From positions 694,646 through 758,645 of the forward strand of contig NZ_LMEE01000001.1 in the NCBI RefSeq assembly GCF_001425305.1: a DNA stretch of 64,000 nt. The letters are read 5' to 3'. Shown here one piece after another: positions 37,226-46,033 of the stretch (the first letter of the stretch is position 1; each line of letters starts with the position of its first letter). Made by a program: the position numbers and the translations under genes. The stretch is from Phenylobacterium sp. Root1290. Lineage in GTDB: Bacteria > Pseudomonadota > Alphaproteobacteria > Caulobacterales > Caulobacteraceae. Below the pieces are notes generated by a model. It saw only the letters and a list, made by a program, of their open reading frames with translations. It ran no database searches and was not told the DNA's origin.

Positions 37226-37876
37226 GTGAGGAAAGGGCTGCGTACATCACGCAACGAACCGCGCGCCTGGCAGCGGATGCTTTCGGGTCGCAGGCTGGAC
37301 CTGCTCGACCCCTCGCCCATGGACATCGAGATCGAGGACATCGCCCACGGCCTGGCCCGGGTCGCGCGCTGGAACGGGCAGACCATTGGCGAGCACGCCT
37401 TCTCGGTGGCCCAGCATTCGGTGGTGGTCGAGGAGATCTGCGCGCACATCCAGCCGGACCTCGAGCCGCGCTGGCGGTTGGCCGCTCTGCTGCACGACGC
37501 CTCGGAGTATGTGATCGGTGACATGATCAGCCCGTTCAAGGCGGCGCTGGGGGTGGATTATCGGAAATTCGAGGAGCGCCTGGAAACGGCGATCCACGTC
37601 CGCTTCGGGATCCCGGCCAAGGCGCCGCTGGCGGTCAAGAAGCTGATCAAGCAGGCCGACCGCGCCTGCGCCTTCTTCGAGGCCACCCAACTGGCAGGTT
37701 TCAGCAAGGCCGAGGCGCTGGAGTTCTTCGACGCCCCGCCGCCCGGCTACGACCTGGTCATCGAGCCGCTGTCGCCCGCCCAGGCGCAAAGCCGTTACAT
37801 TCAGCGCTACAATGTCCTGTCCGAGGCGGCGGGATTCGCATCCTCCTCCGCGGACGCGGCTTTCGACACCGAGTAG
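37226..37876 (+). CDS. HD-domain phosphohydrolase, YfbR-like 5'-nucleotidase
   Basis: 216 residues. The HD motifs of YfbR deoxynucleotidases are present: GEHAFSVAQHSVVVEEI and AALLHDASEYVIGDMISPFK. The start was set at the GTG at 37226 because GGAAGG lies about eight bases upstream and the following residues (RNEPRAWQRMLSGRRLDLL) are the usual N-terminus. It is the first of three tightly spaced genes: HD hydrolase, tyrosine-phosphatase-like, NUDIX-related regulator. Probably cytoplasmic nucleotide turnover. Confidence 0.85.
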   Translation: MRKGLRTSRNEPRAWQRMLSGRRLDLLDPSPMDIEIEDIAHGLARVARWNGQTIGEHAFSVAQHSVVVEEICAHIQPDLEPRWRLAALLHDASEYVIGDMISPFKAALGVDYRKFEERLETAIHVRFGIPAKAPLAVKKLIKQADRACAFFEATQLAGFSKAEALEFFDAPPPGYDLVIEPLSPAQAQSRYIQRYNVLSEAAGFASSSADAAFDTE

Positions 37877-37880
37877 CGCC

Positions 37881-38393
37881 ATGACCCTGATCGTCTGCGG
37901 ATTGTCCGAGGTGCCTGCGATCATCGCCGCCCGCGCGCCCTCGCACATGGTCACGCTGCTGGACGCCGCCAGCATGATCGATACCCCCGCCGGCCTGGCC
38001 GCCGACCGCCACCTGCGCCTGTCGGTCAACGACATCGCCGAGCCCACCGAGGGCCTGATCCTGCCCAGCGAGGCCCTGGTCCAGCAACTGCTGGCGTTCG
38101 GCCGCGCCTGGGACGCCAGCGCCCCGATGGTCGTGCACTGCTGGGCCGGCATCAGCCGTTCGAGCGCCAGCGCCTTCATCCTCGCCTGCGACCGCAATCC
38201 GCACGTCGACGAGAAGATGATCGCCATGCGGATGCGCCGCGCGGCCAAGCACGCCTATCCCAACCGGCGCATCGTCGCCCTGGCCGACGACATCCTGCGC
38301 CGCCACGGCCGCATGGTCGACGCCGTCGAGGCCATGGGCGACTACGAGTACAGCGGTTACGGCGTACCCTTCGACTTCTCGGCCGCACATTGA
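37881..38393 (+). CDS. Protein-tyrosine phosphatase-like protein
   Basis: 170 residues with the Cys-x5-Arg signature VVHCWAGISRSSA (Cys87, Arg93) and a possible general acid Asp51 (VNDIAEP). It could dephosphorylate proteins or small phosphoesters. It starts four bases after the HD gene stop and overlaps the NUDIX-like gene by one base, so the three form an operon. Substrate not determinable. Confidence 0.85.
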   Translation: MTLIVCGLSEVPAIIAARAPSHMVTLLDAASMIDTPAGLAADRHLRLSVNDIAEPTEGLILPSEALVQQLLAFGRAWDASAPMVVHCWAGISRSSASAFILACDRNPHVDEKMIAMRMRRAAKHAYPNRRIVALADDILRRHGRMVDAVEAMGDYEYSGYGVPFDFSAAH

Positions 38394-39346
38394 TGGAGCA
38401 GGCCGCGGTGGTCATTGGGCTGTCGGCGGTGGTGGTCGCCGTCCGCGACGGCGACGCCGTGGTGCTGACCGTCCGCCGCGAAGGCCAGCTGGCCGGCCTG
38501 CCCTTCGGCCCCTTCGACCCCGACGGCCACCGCACGTTCGAGCTGGCCCTGCGCGCCTTCGTGACCGCCCAGACGAGGTTCGACCTCGGCTATGTCGAGC
38601 AGCTCTACACGTTTGGAGACCGTGGCCGCGACGCCCCGCTGGCCGACATGGGCCAGGGCGGCGCGGCGCGGGTGCTGTCGGTGGGCTACCTGGCGCTGAC
38701 CCCGACGCCGGTCGACACCACCGGGCCCGACACCGCCTGGGCCGACTGGTCGCGGTTCTTCCCCTACGAGGACTGGCGCGAGGGCCGCCCCGCCGCCCTG
38801 GACGAGCTGGAGCCGGCGCTGCGCCGCTGGGCCGCCGGCCGGCCGGAGAAACTGGCTCGCGCCCGACTGCTGTTCGCCCTGGAAGGCGCGCCCTGGAACG
38901 AGGAGCGGGTGCTGGAGCGCTACGAGCTGCTCTACGAGGCGGGCCTGGCCCCCGAAGCCGCCCGCGACCGCGCCGAGGCGCCGGGCACGCCATCCGAGGC
39001 CCTGGCCGCGGCGCTGGGCGAGCCGATGCTGTCCGACCACCGCCGGATCCTGGCCACCGCCCTCTCCCGCCTGCGCGGCAAGCTGAAGTACCGCCCGGTG
39101 GTGTTCGAACTGATGCCGGACGCCTTCACGCTCTCGGCGCTGCAGCGGGCGGTGGAGGCGATCGCCGGGGTGCCGCTGCACAAGCAGAACTTCCGGCGGG
39201 CGCTGGAGCGGGCCGAACTGGTCGAGGGCCTGGGCCGCGTCGACTCCGAGACCGGCGGGCGCCCGGCCGAACTCTTCCGCTTCCGCCGCGAGGCGCTGAG
39301 CGCCCGCCCGGTCTCGGGCCTGGCCCTGCCGCTGCTGCGCGACTAG
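38393..39346 (+). CDS. NUDIX-related transcriptional regulator (NrtR-like)
   Basis: 317 residues. The N-terminal half (about 1-140) is NUDIX-like but the typical catalytic box is not seen, as expected for regulators. The C-terminal half has a winged-helix-like region with PLHKQNFRRALERAELVEGLG and GRPAELFRFRREAL, resembling NrtR proteins that sense ADP-ribose and regulate NAD genes. The ATG at 38393 overlaps the phosphatase stop by one base. Its place in a nucleotide-hydrolase operon fits NAD or nucleotide control, but its operator was not identified. Confidence 0.78.
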   Translation: MEQAAVVIGLSAVVVAVRDGDAVVLTVRREGQLAGLPFGPFDPDGHRTFELALRAFVTAQTRFDLGYVEQLYTFGDRGRDAPLADMGQGGAARVLSVGYLALTPTPVDTTGPDTAWADWSRFFPYEDWREGRPAALDELEPALRRWAAGRPEKLARARLLFALEGAPWNEERVLERYELLYEAGLAPEAARDRAEAPGTPSEALAAALGEPMLSDHRRILATALSRLRGKLKYRPVVFELMPDAFTLSALQRAVEAIAGVPLHKQNFRRALERAELVEGLGRVDSETGGRPAELFRFRREALSARPVSGLALPLLRD

Positions 39347-39451
39347 TCCGAAATAAATGTAATCACTGTTCAGTTTACCCTGCGGCGCCCCCTTGAAGCG
39401 CGCCGCGATGGGCTCACTATGCCTCCAAAATAGACATAGGGAGCGAGGCCG

Positions 39452-40663
39452 ATGACCGATCAGCGTCCGTGGAGCATTGTGGAGACCTCCGCCTTCGACC
39501 CCGTCGCGCGGGTCGATCCGCACGGCCGGCTGAGGGACCTGCGCGAGCAATGCCCGGTGCACCGCGACGAGCCGGTGAAGACCTGGTTCCTCACCCGCTA
39601 TGGCGATGTGCGCGAGACCGTCAACGACCGCGACCTGTGGCGCCACTGGAGCCGCTCGGAGGAAGGCGCGCTGCTGCGGCGCATGGACCGCGATCCCGAC
39701 GCCCCGCGCACCGACAGCATCCTCTCGCTCGACGAGCCCGACCACAGCCGCGTGCGGCTGCCGCTGGCCAAGGCCTTCTACGCCCGCATCAACGCCATGA
39801 AGCCGCAGATCGAGGCGATCATCGACAAGGTGATCGACGAGGCGCCGGCCGACGCGCCGTTCGACCTGATCGCCGACCTGGCCATTCCGATCCCGATCCT
39901 GGTGATCGCCGCCATCCTCGGGGTCGAGGAGCAGCGCTTCCGGGAGTTCCGCGAGTGGTCGGAGGCCTCGATCCTCGGCCTCAACCCGCTGCGCACGCCC
40001 CAGGAGACCGAGCGCATGGAATGGGGCTCGGCCATGCTGATGGACTATTTCAGCGAGCTTATGGCCGCACGCCGCGCCGCGCCGCAGGACGACCTGATCA
40101 GCGACATGGTCAAGCTGCAGGCCGAAGGCGCGCCGCTGTCGGACGACGAGGTGCGGGTCAATCTCTCGGCCCTGCTGATCGGCGGCAACCTGACCACCAC
40201 CGACCTGATCGGCAACGGCGTCTGGCTGTTGCTGAACCATCCGCAGGAACTGGCCAAGCTGAAGGCCGACCCCAGCCTGGCGGCCGCCACGGTCGAGGAG
40301 ATCCTGCGCTTTGAATCGCCGGTGGCGATCACCAACCGGGTGATCTCAGGCGAGCGGCAGGTCGGCGGCTGCCCGATGCACGCCCATCAGTCGGTGATCA
40401 CCTCGCTGCACGCCGCCAACCGCGACCCGGAGGTGTTCGAGGACCCCGACCGCTTCGACATCACCCGCAAGCACGTGCCCCACGTCGCCTTCGGCGGCGG
40501 CAGCCACATCTGCATCGGCGCCCCCCTGGCCCGGATCGAGGCCAAGCAGGCCCTGGTGCGCCTGTTCGACCGCTTCCCCGACCTGCGCCTGGCCGGCGAC
40601 GAGCCGACGTGGCGGGCGCTGCCGTTCTTCCGGGGGATGGAGGCGTTGGTGGTGGCGGGGTGA
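39452..40663 (+). CDS. Cytochrome P450, first copy
   Basis: 403 residues, a class I soluble bacterial P450. The heme-binding segment is [19 protein letters not shown] with the axial Cys354. The I-helix is the [13 protein letters not shown] region (the usual acidic/Thr pair reads TTTD), and the E-x-x-R motif is in [10 protein letters not shown]. Ferredoxin and reductase partners are not nearby. About 105 bases separate it from the NrtR-like gene; no obvious operator repeat is present. Substrate unknown. Confidence 0.92.
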   Translation: MTDQRPWSIVETSAFDPVARVDPHGRLRDLREQCPVHRDEPVKTWFLTRYGDVRETVNDRDLWRHWSRSEEGALLRRMDRDPDAPRTDSILSLDEPDHSRVRLPLAKAFYARINAMKPQIEAIIDKVIDEAPADAPFDLIADLAIPIPILVIAAILGVEEQRFREFREWSEASILGLNPLRTPQETERMEWGSAMLMDYFSELMAARRAAPQDDLISDMVKLQAEGAPLSDDEVRVNLSALLIGGNLTTTDLIGNGVWLLLNHPQELAKLKADPSLAAATVEEILRFESPVAITNRVISGERQVGGCPMHAHQSVITSLHAANRDPEVFEDPDRFDITRKHVPHVAFGGGSHICIGAPLARIEAKQALVRLFDRFPDLRLAGDEPTWRALPFFRGMEALVVAG

Positions 40664-40718
40664 TGGCGCCTCGCGGGTTTGCGCCAGTTCCGGACATTTA
40701 GCGGCCGCCCGGCTCCGA

Positions 40719-41045
40719 TCAGGTGCGATCACCCTCGTCGGAGTCTTCCCGGAACTCGGCGGCCGGGACAAAAGAGGCGCTGTCGTCGTTAAGAACCCAG
40801 ACGCCGATTAGTGCGGGGTGGGCAGGATCGACGTCTTCATCAATCAAGTCTCCGGCGTATAGGCCGACGTTGCTGTAGTCGAAGTCCAGTGAAAGCTGAT
40901 GAGCAAGCCCCATCATTTCGTCGGCCATGCGGCGCGAATACCCCATGGCTTCGCTCTCGCTGCTGAACTCGTCGGTCAAGGTGTTCACCTCGGCCGCATC
41001 GCTGTCTTGAGCCGCTGTGGTGGTGACAATGGTGTACGCGGGCAT
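40719..41045 (-). CDS. Small acidic hypothetical protein
   Basis: 108 residues, soluble and acidic, with no known motif. The ATG at 41045 ([20 protein letters not shown]) was preferred to an upstream in-frame start. The segment [29 protein letters not shown] is helix-like. It stands alone between the P450 and a 252-base stretch without a convincing gene (41046-41296). Confidence 0.6.
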   Translation of the reverse strand: MPAYTIVTTTAAQDSDAAEVNTLTDEFSSESEAMGYSRRMADEMMGLAHQLSLDFDYSNVGLYAGDLIDEDVDPAHPALIGVWVLNDDSASFVPAAEFREDSDEGDRT

Positions 41046-41296
41046 GGGGACCTCTTTCAACTTCGCCCCACGCATACCCTGTTTATCTCCGCAGGCGGGG
41101 CATATTCCGCAAAAAGCATCGCGGGCTCCCAGTCAGTCGGCGCGGTCGCGAATGCGCCAGAAGCGGAAGTTGGGTGCGGAGCAGTAAGCGGACACAGCCG
41201 TCCGTCTGCCTTTAGGGTCGGCTCCTGACCCTCCGATCTCGAAATGACAGGCCGCTTCGCTTCGGCTAAGAGCGCCGCGTGATCAGAGCGGGGGCC

Positions 41297-41698
41297 ATGT
41301 CCGGACGTCTGCCGCGCCACGTCTTCTTGACGCTGGCCGCGCTGGCGGTCGCGCTGAAGGTCCTCATACCGCAGGGGATGATGGTCGCCGCCGAGCCGCG
41401 GAACGACCTGCCGTTCCCGCTGGTGCTCTGCACCGCTCAAGGCGCGGTCAGCGTCGCGCCCGGCGCGCCGCTATCGACGCATGACCAACACGAAGACGCC
41501 AAGCTCAAGCATGAGCCGCCTTGCGTCTTCGCCGGCCACGGCGTTGGCGCGGCGAGCCCCGCCCCGGTTGAGATCGGCCGCGTCGAGTTCATCGCCTTCG
41601 AACAAACGACGCCGCGTCCTGCGCCGGCCGTCGCGCCCGGCCGGGGCGTTTCCGGGCCGCCGCTACCTGCCCGCGGACCTCCTGCTTCGCTGATCTGA
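41297..41698 (+). CDS. DUF2946 family protein
   Basis: 133 residues. An N-terminal hydrophobic helix (LPRHVFLTLAALAVALKVLIPQG) is followed by FPLVLCTAQG and a cysteine/histidine-containing KHEPPCVFAGHG, as in DUF2946 proteins found before TonB receptor and PepSY genes in metal-uptake clusters. The ATG at 41297 was used; a GTG at 41279 would add six residues. It leads into the TonB receptor gene after about 100 bases. The His/Cys residues suggest a metal link, unproven. Confidence 0.75.
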   Translation: MSGRLPRHVFLTLAALAVALKVLIPQGMMVAAEPRNDLPFPLVLCTAQGAVSVAPGAPLSTHDQHEDAKLKHEPPCVFAGHGVGAASPAPVEIGRVEFIAFEQTTPRPAPAVAPGRGVSGPPLPARGPPASLI

Positions 41699-41801
41699 TC
41701 CCGGCGCCATTGAGCGTCCGCCACCGGCCGCGCGCCTGCGCGAGCGCCGGTTCGCACACATCTCAGTTCAGCACGGCGCCGACGGCGTCGAAGGATTCGC
41801 C

Positions 41802-43952
41802 ATGAAGTCTCTCCTGCTCGCCACCAGCGCCCTGATCGGCGCCCTGGTCCCCGCCGCCGCATTCGCCGAAGCCGACGCCGCCCCGTCCGCCGTCGAAGGC
41901 GTCGTCGTCACCGGCCGTCCATTCGCAATCGAGGCCGAAGTCGCCGGGCGCCTCGGACTGACCGAGCGCGAAACGCCCGCCACGATCGACATCATCACCC
42001 AGCAGGACATGCAGGCTCAGGGCCTGCGCAATGCGATCGAGACGATGAACGCGGCCCCCGGCGTGGCGTCTGGAAACCTGCCAGGTTCCGTGGGTTCGGT
42101 CTCGATGCGTGGCTTCCACCGGGCCGTGAACTATCTCTATGATGGAGTGCGGGTGGCCAATTCCGACGCTGGCGTCCGCAACTGGGACGCCTGGTCGTTC
42201 GAGCGCATCGAAGTGATCAAGGGCCCGGCCTCGGTGACCTCCGGAGAGGGCGCTCTGGCCGGCGCCATCAACTTCGTGCCGCGTCGGCCGGTCCTCGGCA
42301 AGATGTTCGGCGAAGCCTTCGCCAGCGTCGGATCGCAGAACAGCTATCGGATCGCCGGTGATCTGAACGCACCGCTCAGCGACAACGCCGCGGTTCGCGG
42401 CGACCTCGTCTATTCGAGCTCGGACGGTTGGGTCGACGACACCGATTCCCAGGCGTTCGGCGCAAATCTGGCGGTGCTGCTGCGCCCAAGCGACGCGCTC
42501 TCGGTCACCTTGTCGGCGGACTATTACGAGGACGAGTTCACCACGGCCTATTATGGCTCGCCGCTGGTCCCGGCCACCTCGGCGCGGCGGCCCAGCTCAA
42601 TCGTGTCGGGGTCCGGCGGGCTGGTGTTCGACGAAGCGCTGCGTGACCGCAACTACGATGTCGAAGACGGCCGCATGGATTCCCAGTCGGTGTGGTTGCG
42701 TGCGCGCGCCGATTACCAGTTGAACGAGGCCTGGAAGATCGTCAGCGACACCAGCTGGTACACGGCCGATCGTTTGTGGCGCGATTCCGACGACTACAGC
42801 TTCAACAGCCGGACCGGGCTCATCGACCGCCTGACGTCGCTGATCAGCCACGACCACCAGATCTGGAACCAGCGCCTGAACGCGACCTATGACGGCGCGC
42901 TGGCCGGCCGCCGCAACCGGTTCACCGCTGGGGTCGAGTTCGGCGGCACAGATTTCTTCACCAAGCGCCGTTTCGGCTCGACCACCTCGGTCGATCCGTA
43001 CGCCCCGGTGCGCGGGCTGTTCCCTGCCGACACCCCGGCCAACTTCACGACTCGGCAGAACGTCTCCGCCGAGGTGGAGTCCCGCGCCGTCTTCGTCGAG
43101 GACGCCTACAACCTCACGCCGGAGCTGCTGCTGGTCGCCGGCGCGCGGTGGGACAGCTTCAGCCTCGACCGGCGCGTGCTGAACGTCACTAGCTCCGCGA
43201 TCCAGGCCTATTCCCAGGACTATGATCCGGTCTCCTGGCGGATCGGCGCGGTCTACAGCCTGCGGCCGCAGACGCAGCTCTACGGGCAGTTCACGCGAGC
43301 GGCGACACCGATCAGCGGCATCCTGTTCATGAGTGCAACCAACGCTTCCTTCGAAGTCAGCATGGGCGAGTCCTACGAGGTCGGGATCAAGACCTCGCTG
43401 CTGGACGATCGCCTGCAGCTCACGGCCTCGGTGTTCGACATTCGCCAGGACGATATCCTGACCCGCGATCCGGCCAATCCGGCGGTCACCGTTCAAGGGG
43501 GCAGCCAGACCTCGCGGGGGATCGAGGTTTCGCTCGATTGGTCGGTGACTGACGAGCTGCGTCTGGAGTTGGGGGCAAGCGCGCTCGACGCCGAATTCGA
43601 CAGGCTGATCGAAGCCGGAGGCGCCAACCGCTCGGGCAACCGGCCCGCGAATACGCCTGAGCAGCTGGTGGACCTGGTCGCGACCTACTCGCCCAACTCG
43701 CTGCCGCTCACCTTCACCGGCGCGGTCCGTCACAACGGCGACTTCTTCACCTCCAACGCCAATACGGTGAAGGTCGACGGTTTCACGACCCTGGACGCAT
43801 CGGTGACGTGGCAGGCGCCGTTCGGATCGGTCTCGCTCCGCGGTCGCAACCTGACCGACGAGCTGTACGCCGACTGGTCGGGGTACTCGTCGTATCTGGT
43901 GTTCATCGGCCAGCCGCGCAGCTTCGAGCTGTCGCTGTCGCGTAAGTTCTGA
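41802..43952 (+). CDS. TonB-dependent outer-membrane receptor
   Basis: 716 residues. A signal peptide (MKSLLLATSALIGALVPAAA) precedes the plug domain (about 40-170; TPATIDIITQQDM, VSMRGFHRAVNYLYDGVR, IEVIKGPASV), then a 22-strand barrel ending in aromatic LSLSRKF. The plug pattern fits ferric-siderophore receptors. It is followed by a PepSY membrane protein and preceded by a DUF2946 gene, a common iron or metal-chelate uptake trio. The ligand cannot be told from sequence. Confidence 0.92.
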   Translation: MKSLLLATSALIGALVPAAAFAEADAAPSAVEGVVVTGRPFAIEAEVAGRLGLTERETPATIDIITQQDMQAQGLRNAIETMNAAPGVASGNLPGSVGSVSMRGFHRAVNYLYDGVRVANSDAGVRNWDAWSFERIEVIKGPASVTSGEGALAGAINFVPRRPVLGKMFGEAFASVGSQNSYRIAGDLNAPLSDNAAVRGDLVYSSSDGWVDDTDSQAFGANLAVLLRPSDALSVTLSADYYEDEFTTAYYGSPLVPATSARRPSSIVSGSGGLVFDEALRDRNYDVEDGRMDSQSVWLRARADYQLNEAWKIVSDTSWYTADRLWRDSDDYSFNSRTGLIDRLTSLISHDHQIWNQRLNATYDGALAGRRNRFTAGVEFGGTDFFTKRRFGSTTSVDPYAPVRGLFPADTPANFTTRQNVSAEVESRAVFVEDAYNLTPELLLVAGARWDSFSLDRRVLNVTSSAIQAYSQDYDPVSWRIGAVYSLRPQTQLYGQFTRAATPISGILFMSATNASFEVSMGESYEVGIKTSLLDDRLQLTASVFDIRQDDILTRDPANPAVTVQGGSQTSRGIEVSLDWSVTDELRLELGASALDAEFDRLIEAGGANRSGNRPANTPEQLVDLVATYSPNSLPLTFTGAVRHNGDFFTSNANTVKVDGFTTLDASVTWQAPFGSVSLRGRNLTDELYADWSGYSSYLVFIGQPRSFELSLSRKF

Positions 43953-43958
43953 CACGCC

Positions 43959-43990
43959 TGCTCGGCGGCCCTACTGCGGGCCGCCGAGCA
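43959..43990 (+). terminator. Intergenic hairpin between the TonB receptor and PepSY genes
   Basis: A perfect 13-base-pair stem (43959-43971 with 43978-43990) with a six-base loop, seven bases after the receptor stop and 20 before the PepSY start. No T-tract follows. It may cause partial termination or stabilise the receptor mRNA. Confidence 0.6.
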
Positions 43991-44009
43991 GCACATCGAG
44001 GACTGAACC

Positions 44010-45158
44010 ATGCCGATGCATGTCAGACCCCTTCTGCGGCAGCTGCACCTCTGGATGGGCCTGATCCTGGGCCTGCCGTTTGCGGTGCTAGCGCTCACCG
44101 GCGCCCTGCTCGTGTTCTACATCGAGATCGACGCCGCGCTGCACCCGGCCATGCGCGCGCAGACTAGCCTGCCGCCGCCCGGCTGGACCTCCCAGGCCTG
44201 GGACCAGGCGCTGGACACCGCGCATGCGCAGTGGCCGCACGCGCACGGCAAGTGGTCGTTCGAGGTGACCGGTCGTCAGGGCGCGATTCCGGCCCGCTAC
44301 TACCCGCCGACTAGCGGACACGCGGCCGGCCACCATGGGCCCGACCCGATGATGATCTGGCTCAGCCCCGATGGCCGCCAAGTGCTGCGGCAGGACCAGT
44401 GGGGCGACTATCTGATGACCTTCATTTACGACATCCACCGCAACCTGCTGGCCGGGGATGTCGGCAATTACGTGGTCGGCTGGATCGGAGTGGCGACGCT
44501 ATTCCTGCTGCTCACCGGCATCATGGCGTGGTGGCCGCGCGGAAGCTGGCGCAAGGCGCTCGCACTAAAGCCTCGCGCCTCGTCGATCCGCCGGCTCTAC
44601 GACCTGCACAAGCTGTTGGGCCTTTCTAGCGCCCTGTTGTTGTTCATCCTTACCGGCACTGGGGCGCTGCTGGCCCTGCCGGCGGAGAAGACCTGGCTGC
44701 TCGACAAGCTGGTGGCGCCCGTCGTCCCTGTGCCCTCCCCGGTCTCGACGGCGGCCCGCGGCGTACAGGTCCCTATCGCCCAGGTGCTTGCGGCCGGCCA
44801 AGCGGCGCTGCCCGAAGCGCGGCTGGCCTGGATCGACATCCCTGGCCCCGGCGACGGCGTGTTCAGGCTTCGCGCGCAGGTGGCTGGCGATCCGACCGAG
44901 CGCTTCCCCTACAGCTTCGTCTTCGTCGATCAGTATTCGGGCAAGGTCCTGGCCGTCCACGACGCGCGCCAAGGCACCGCCTCGACCACGGTCAGCAACT
45001 GGATCCGCCCGCTGCATGACGCATCGGTCGGCGGCTTGCCGACACGGATCCTGGGAGTGGTCATCGGTCTCTTTCCGGTCGCGCTGCTGGCGACAGGCTT
45101 CCTGCGTTGGCGTCAACGCGCGTCGAGCCGGCGTATGCACCGGGCGGGAAGGCGGTAG
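44010..45158 (+). CDS. PepSY-associated transmembrane protein
   Basis: 382 residues with four transmembrane helices: RQLHLWMGLILGLPFAVLALTGALLVFY near the N-terminus, GWIGVATLFLLLTGIMAWW, LHKLLGLSSALLLFILTGTGALLAL, and LGVVIGLFPVALLATGFL near the end. These and HxxH-type histidines fit PepSY-TM proteins, several of which reduce or handle ferric siderophores in the inner membrane. It is the third gene of the DUF2946/TonB/PepSY cluster. Confidence 0.88.
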   Translation: MPMHVRPLLRQLHLWMGLILGLPFAVLALTGALLVFYIEIDAALHPAMRAQTSLPPPGWTSQAWDQALDTAHAQWPHAHGKWSFEVTGRQGAIPARYYPPTSGHAAGHHGPDPMMIWLSPDGRQVLRQDQWGDYLMTFIYDIHRNLLAGDVGNYVVGWIGVATLFLLLTGIMAWWPRGSWRKALALKPRASSIRRLYDLHKLLGLSSALLLFILTGTGALLALPAEKTWLLDKLVAPVVPVPSPVSTAARGVQVPIAQVLAAGQAALPEARLAWIDIPGPGDGVFRLRAQVAGDPTERFPYSFVFVDQYSGKVLAVHDARQGTASTTVSNWIRPLHDASVGGLPTRILGVVIGLFPVALLATGFLRWRQRASSRRMHRAGRR

Positions 45159-45399
45159 CTGGTCGACGCAAAGCGGACGTCGCCATGGACCGCTACGAGC
45201 CCTTTACGGAAACAACTGGGTCGTGTCCGCCCCGCCCGACTGCTCCAACACCACATACATTGCGCCCTCCCCCTCCCGGGTTGGGTCTCGGCCGCATGGG
45301 CCTGAGCGAAGCCGCTCAGCATCGCCTGCAGGGCGGTCTGGCCTATGGCGAAGGCAACCTCGACGAGGCGAATCGCGGCTGGCCCCGCCAAGGCCGTTG

Positions 45400-45972
45400 T
45401 CAGCCCGCCGACCGCGGGGAGAGGAGGAAGGCCAGGCCGCGCAGGACCGCCTGCTCCAGGCGTTCGGCGGAGTCCGTGTCCTCCTGCATGTGGACGCTGA
45501 GCGCGATGCCGCGTCCCAGGACCCAGAACACGCGGGCGATGTCCTCGACCCGATCGGGCGGGGCCCTGTCGTCGCCGAGCAAGGAGCTCTGGAACACCTC
45601 GAACGCCCCCTGCTCGGCTTGGCGCACCGCGAGGTTCGGCTCCATCTGCATGAGGGCGTAAAGGTGCGGCCGGCGGCGGATGAACGTCAGCAAGGCGGCC
45701 GAGGCGGCGTCGATGCGGCGCGGGAACTTGCCGCTCGCCATGGACCGCTCGATCGTCTGGGCGAGCTCGCGCCAGCCTTCGACCGCCACCGCCGCCAGCA
45801 GTTCGTCCTTGTTGGCGAAATGGTAGTAGAGGCTGGCGACCCCGCTGCCGACTTCAGCGGCGATGAGCCTGAGCTGCAAGGCCTCCGCCCCGCCCTTGTC
45901 GACCAGGCGGCGCGCAGCCTCCAGGGCCCGACGGCGCAACGTTCCGGGGCTTGCGATCGCCAAGCGCGTCAT
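45400..45972 (-). CDS. TetR family transcriptional regulator
   Basis: 190 residues. The N-terminal helix-turn-helix (about 12-60; ALQLRLIAAEVGSGVASLYYHFANKDELL) is typical of TetR. The ligand domain follows (ELAQTIERSMASGKFP onwards). It is on the same strand and 61 bases downstream of the second P450 gene, so it may regulate that gene. The ligand is unknown. Confidence 0.88.
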   Translation of the reverse strand: MTRLAIASPGTLRRRALEAARRLVDKGGAEALQLRLIAAEVGSGVASLYYHFANKDELLAAVAVEGWRELAQTIERSMASGKFPRRIDAASAALLTFIRRRPHLYALMQMEPNLAVRQAEQGAFEVFQSSLLGDDRAPPDRVEDIARVFWVLGRGIALSVHMQEDTDSAERLEQAVLRGLAFLLSPRSAG

Positions 45973-46033
45973 CTCATGCCGTCCCCTGGAAGACAGCCTC
46001 GATCATGGACGATGAGCGTCGCCGCAACCAGCC

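Noticed and set aside
39358-39378. LexA box or TetR operator before the first P450
   Set aside because: Only one GTTC and a weak GTAA/TTAC dyad are present; both are within chance.
38357-40240. Long minus-strand open frame over NrtR-like and P450 genes
   Set aside because: Antisense shadow; the opposite strand has clear NUDIX and P450 motifs.
41046-41296. Cobalamin or other riboswitch before the TonB cluster
   Set aside because: No conserved box or convincing multi-stem fold; only a short GGGTC/GACCC hairpin.
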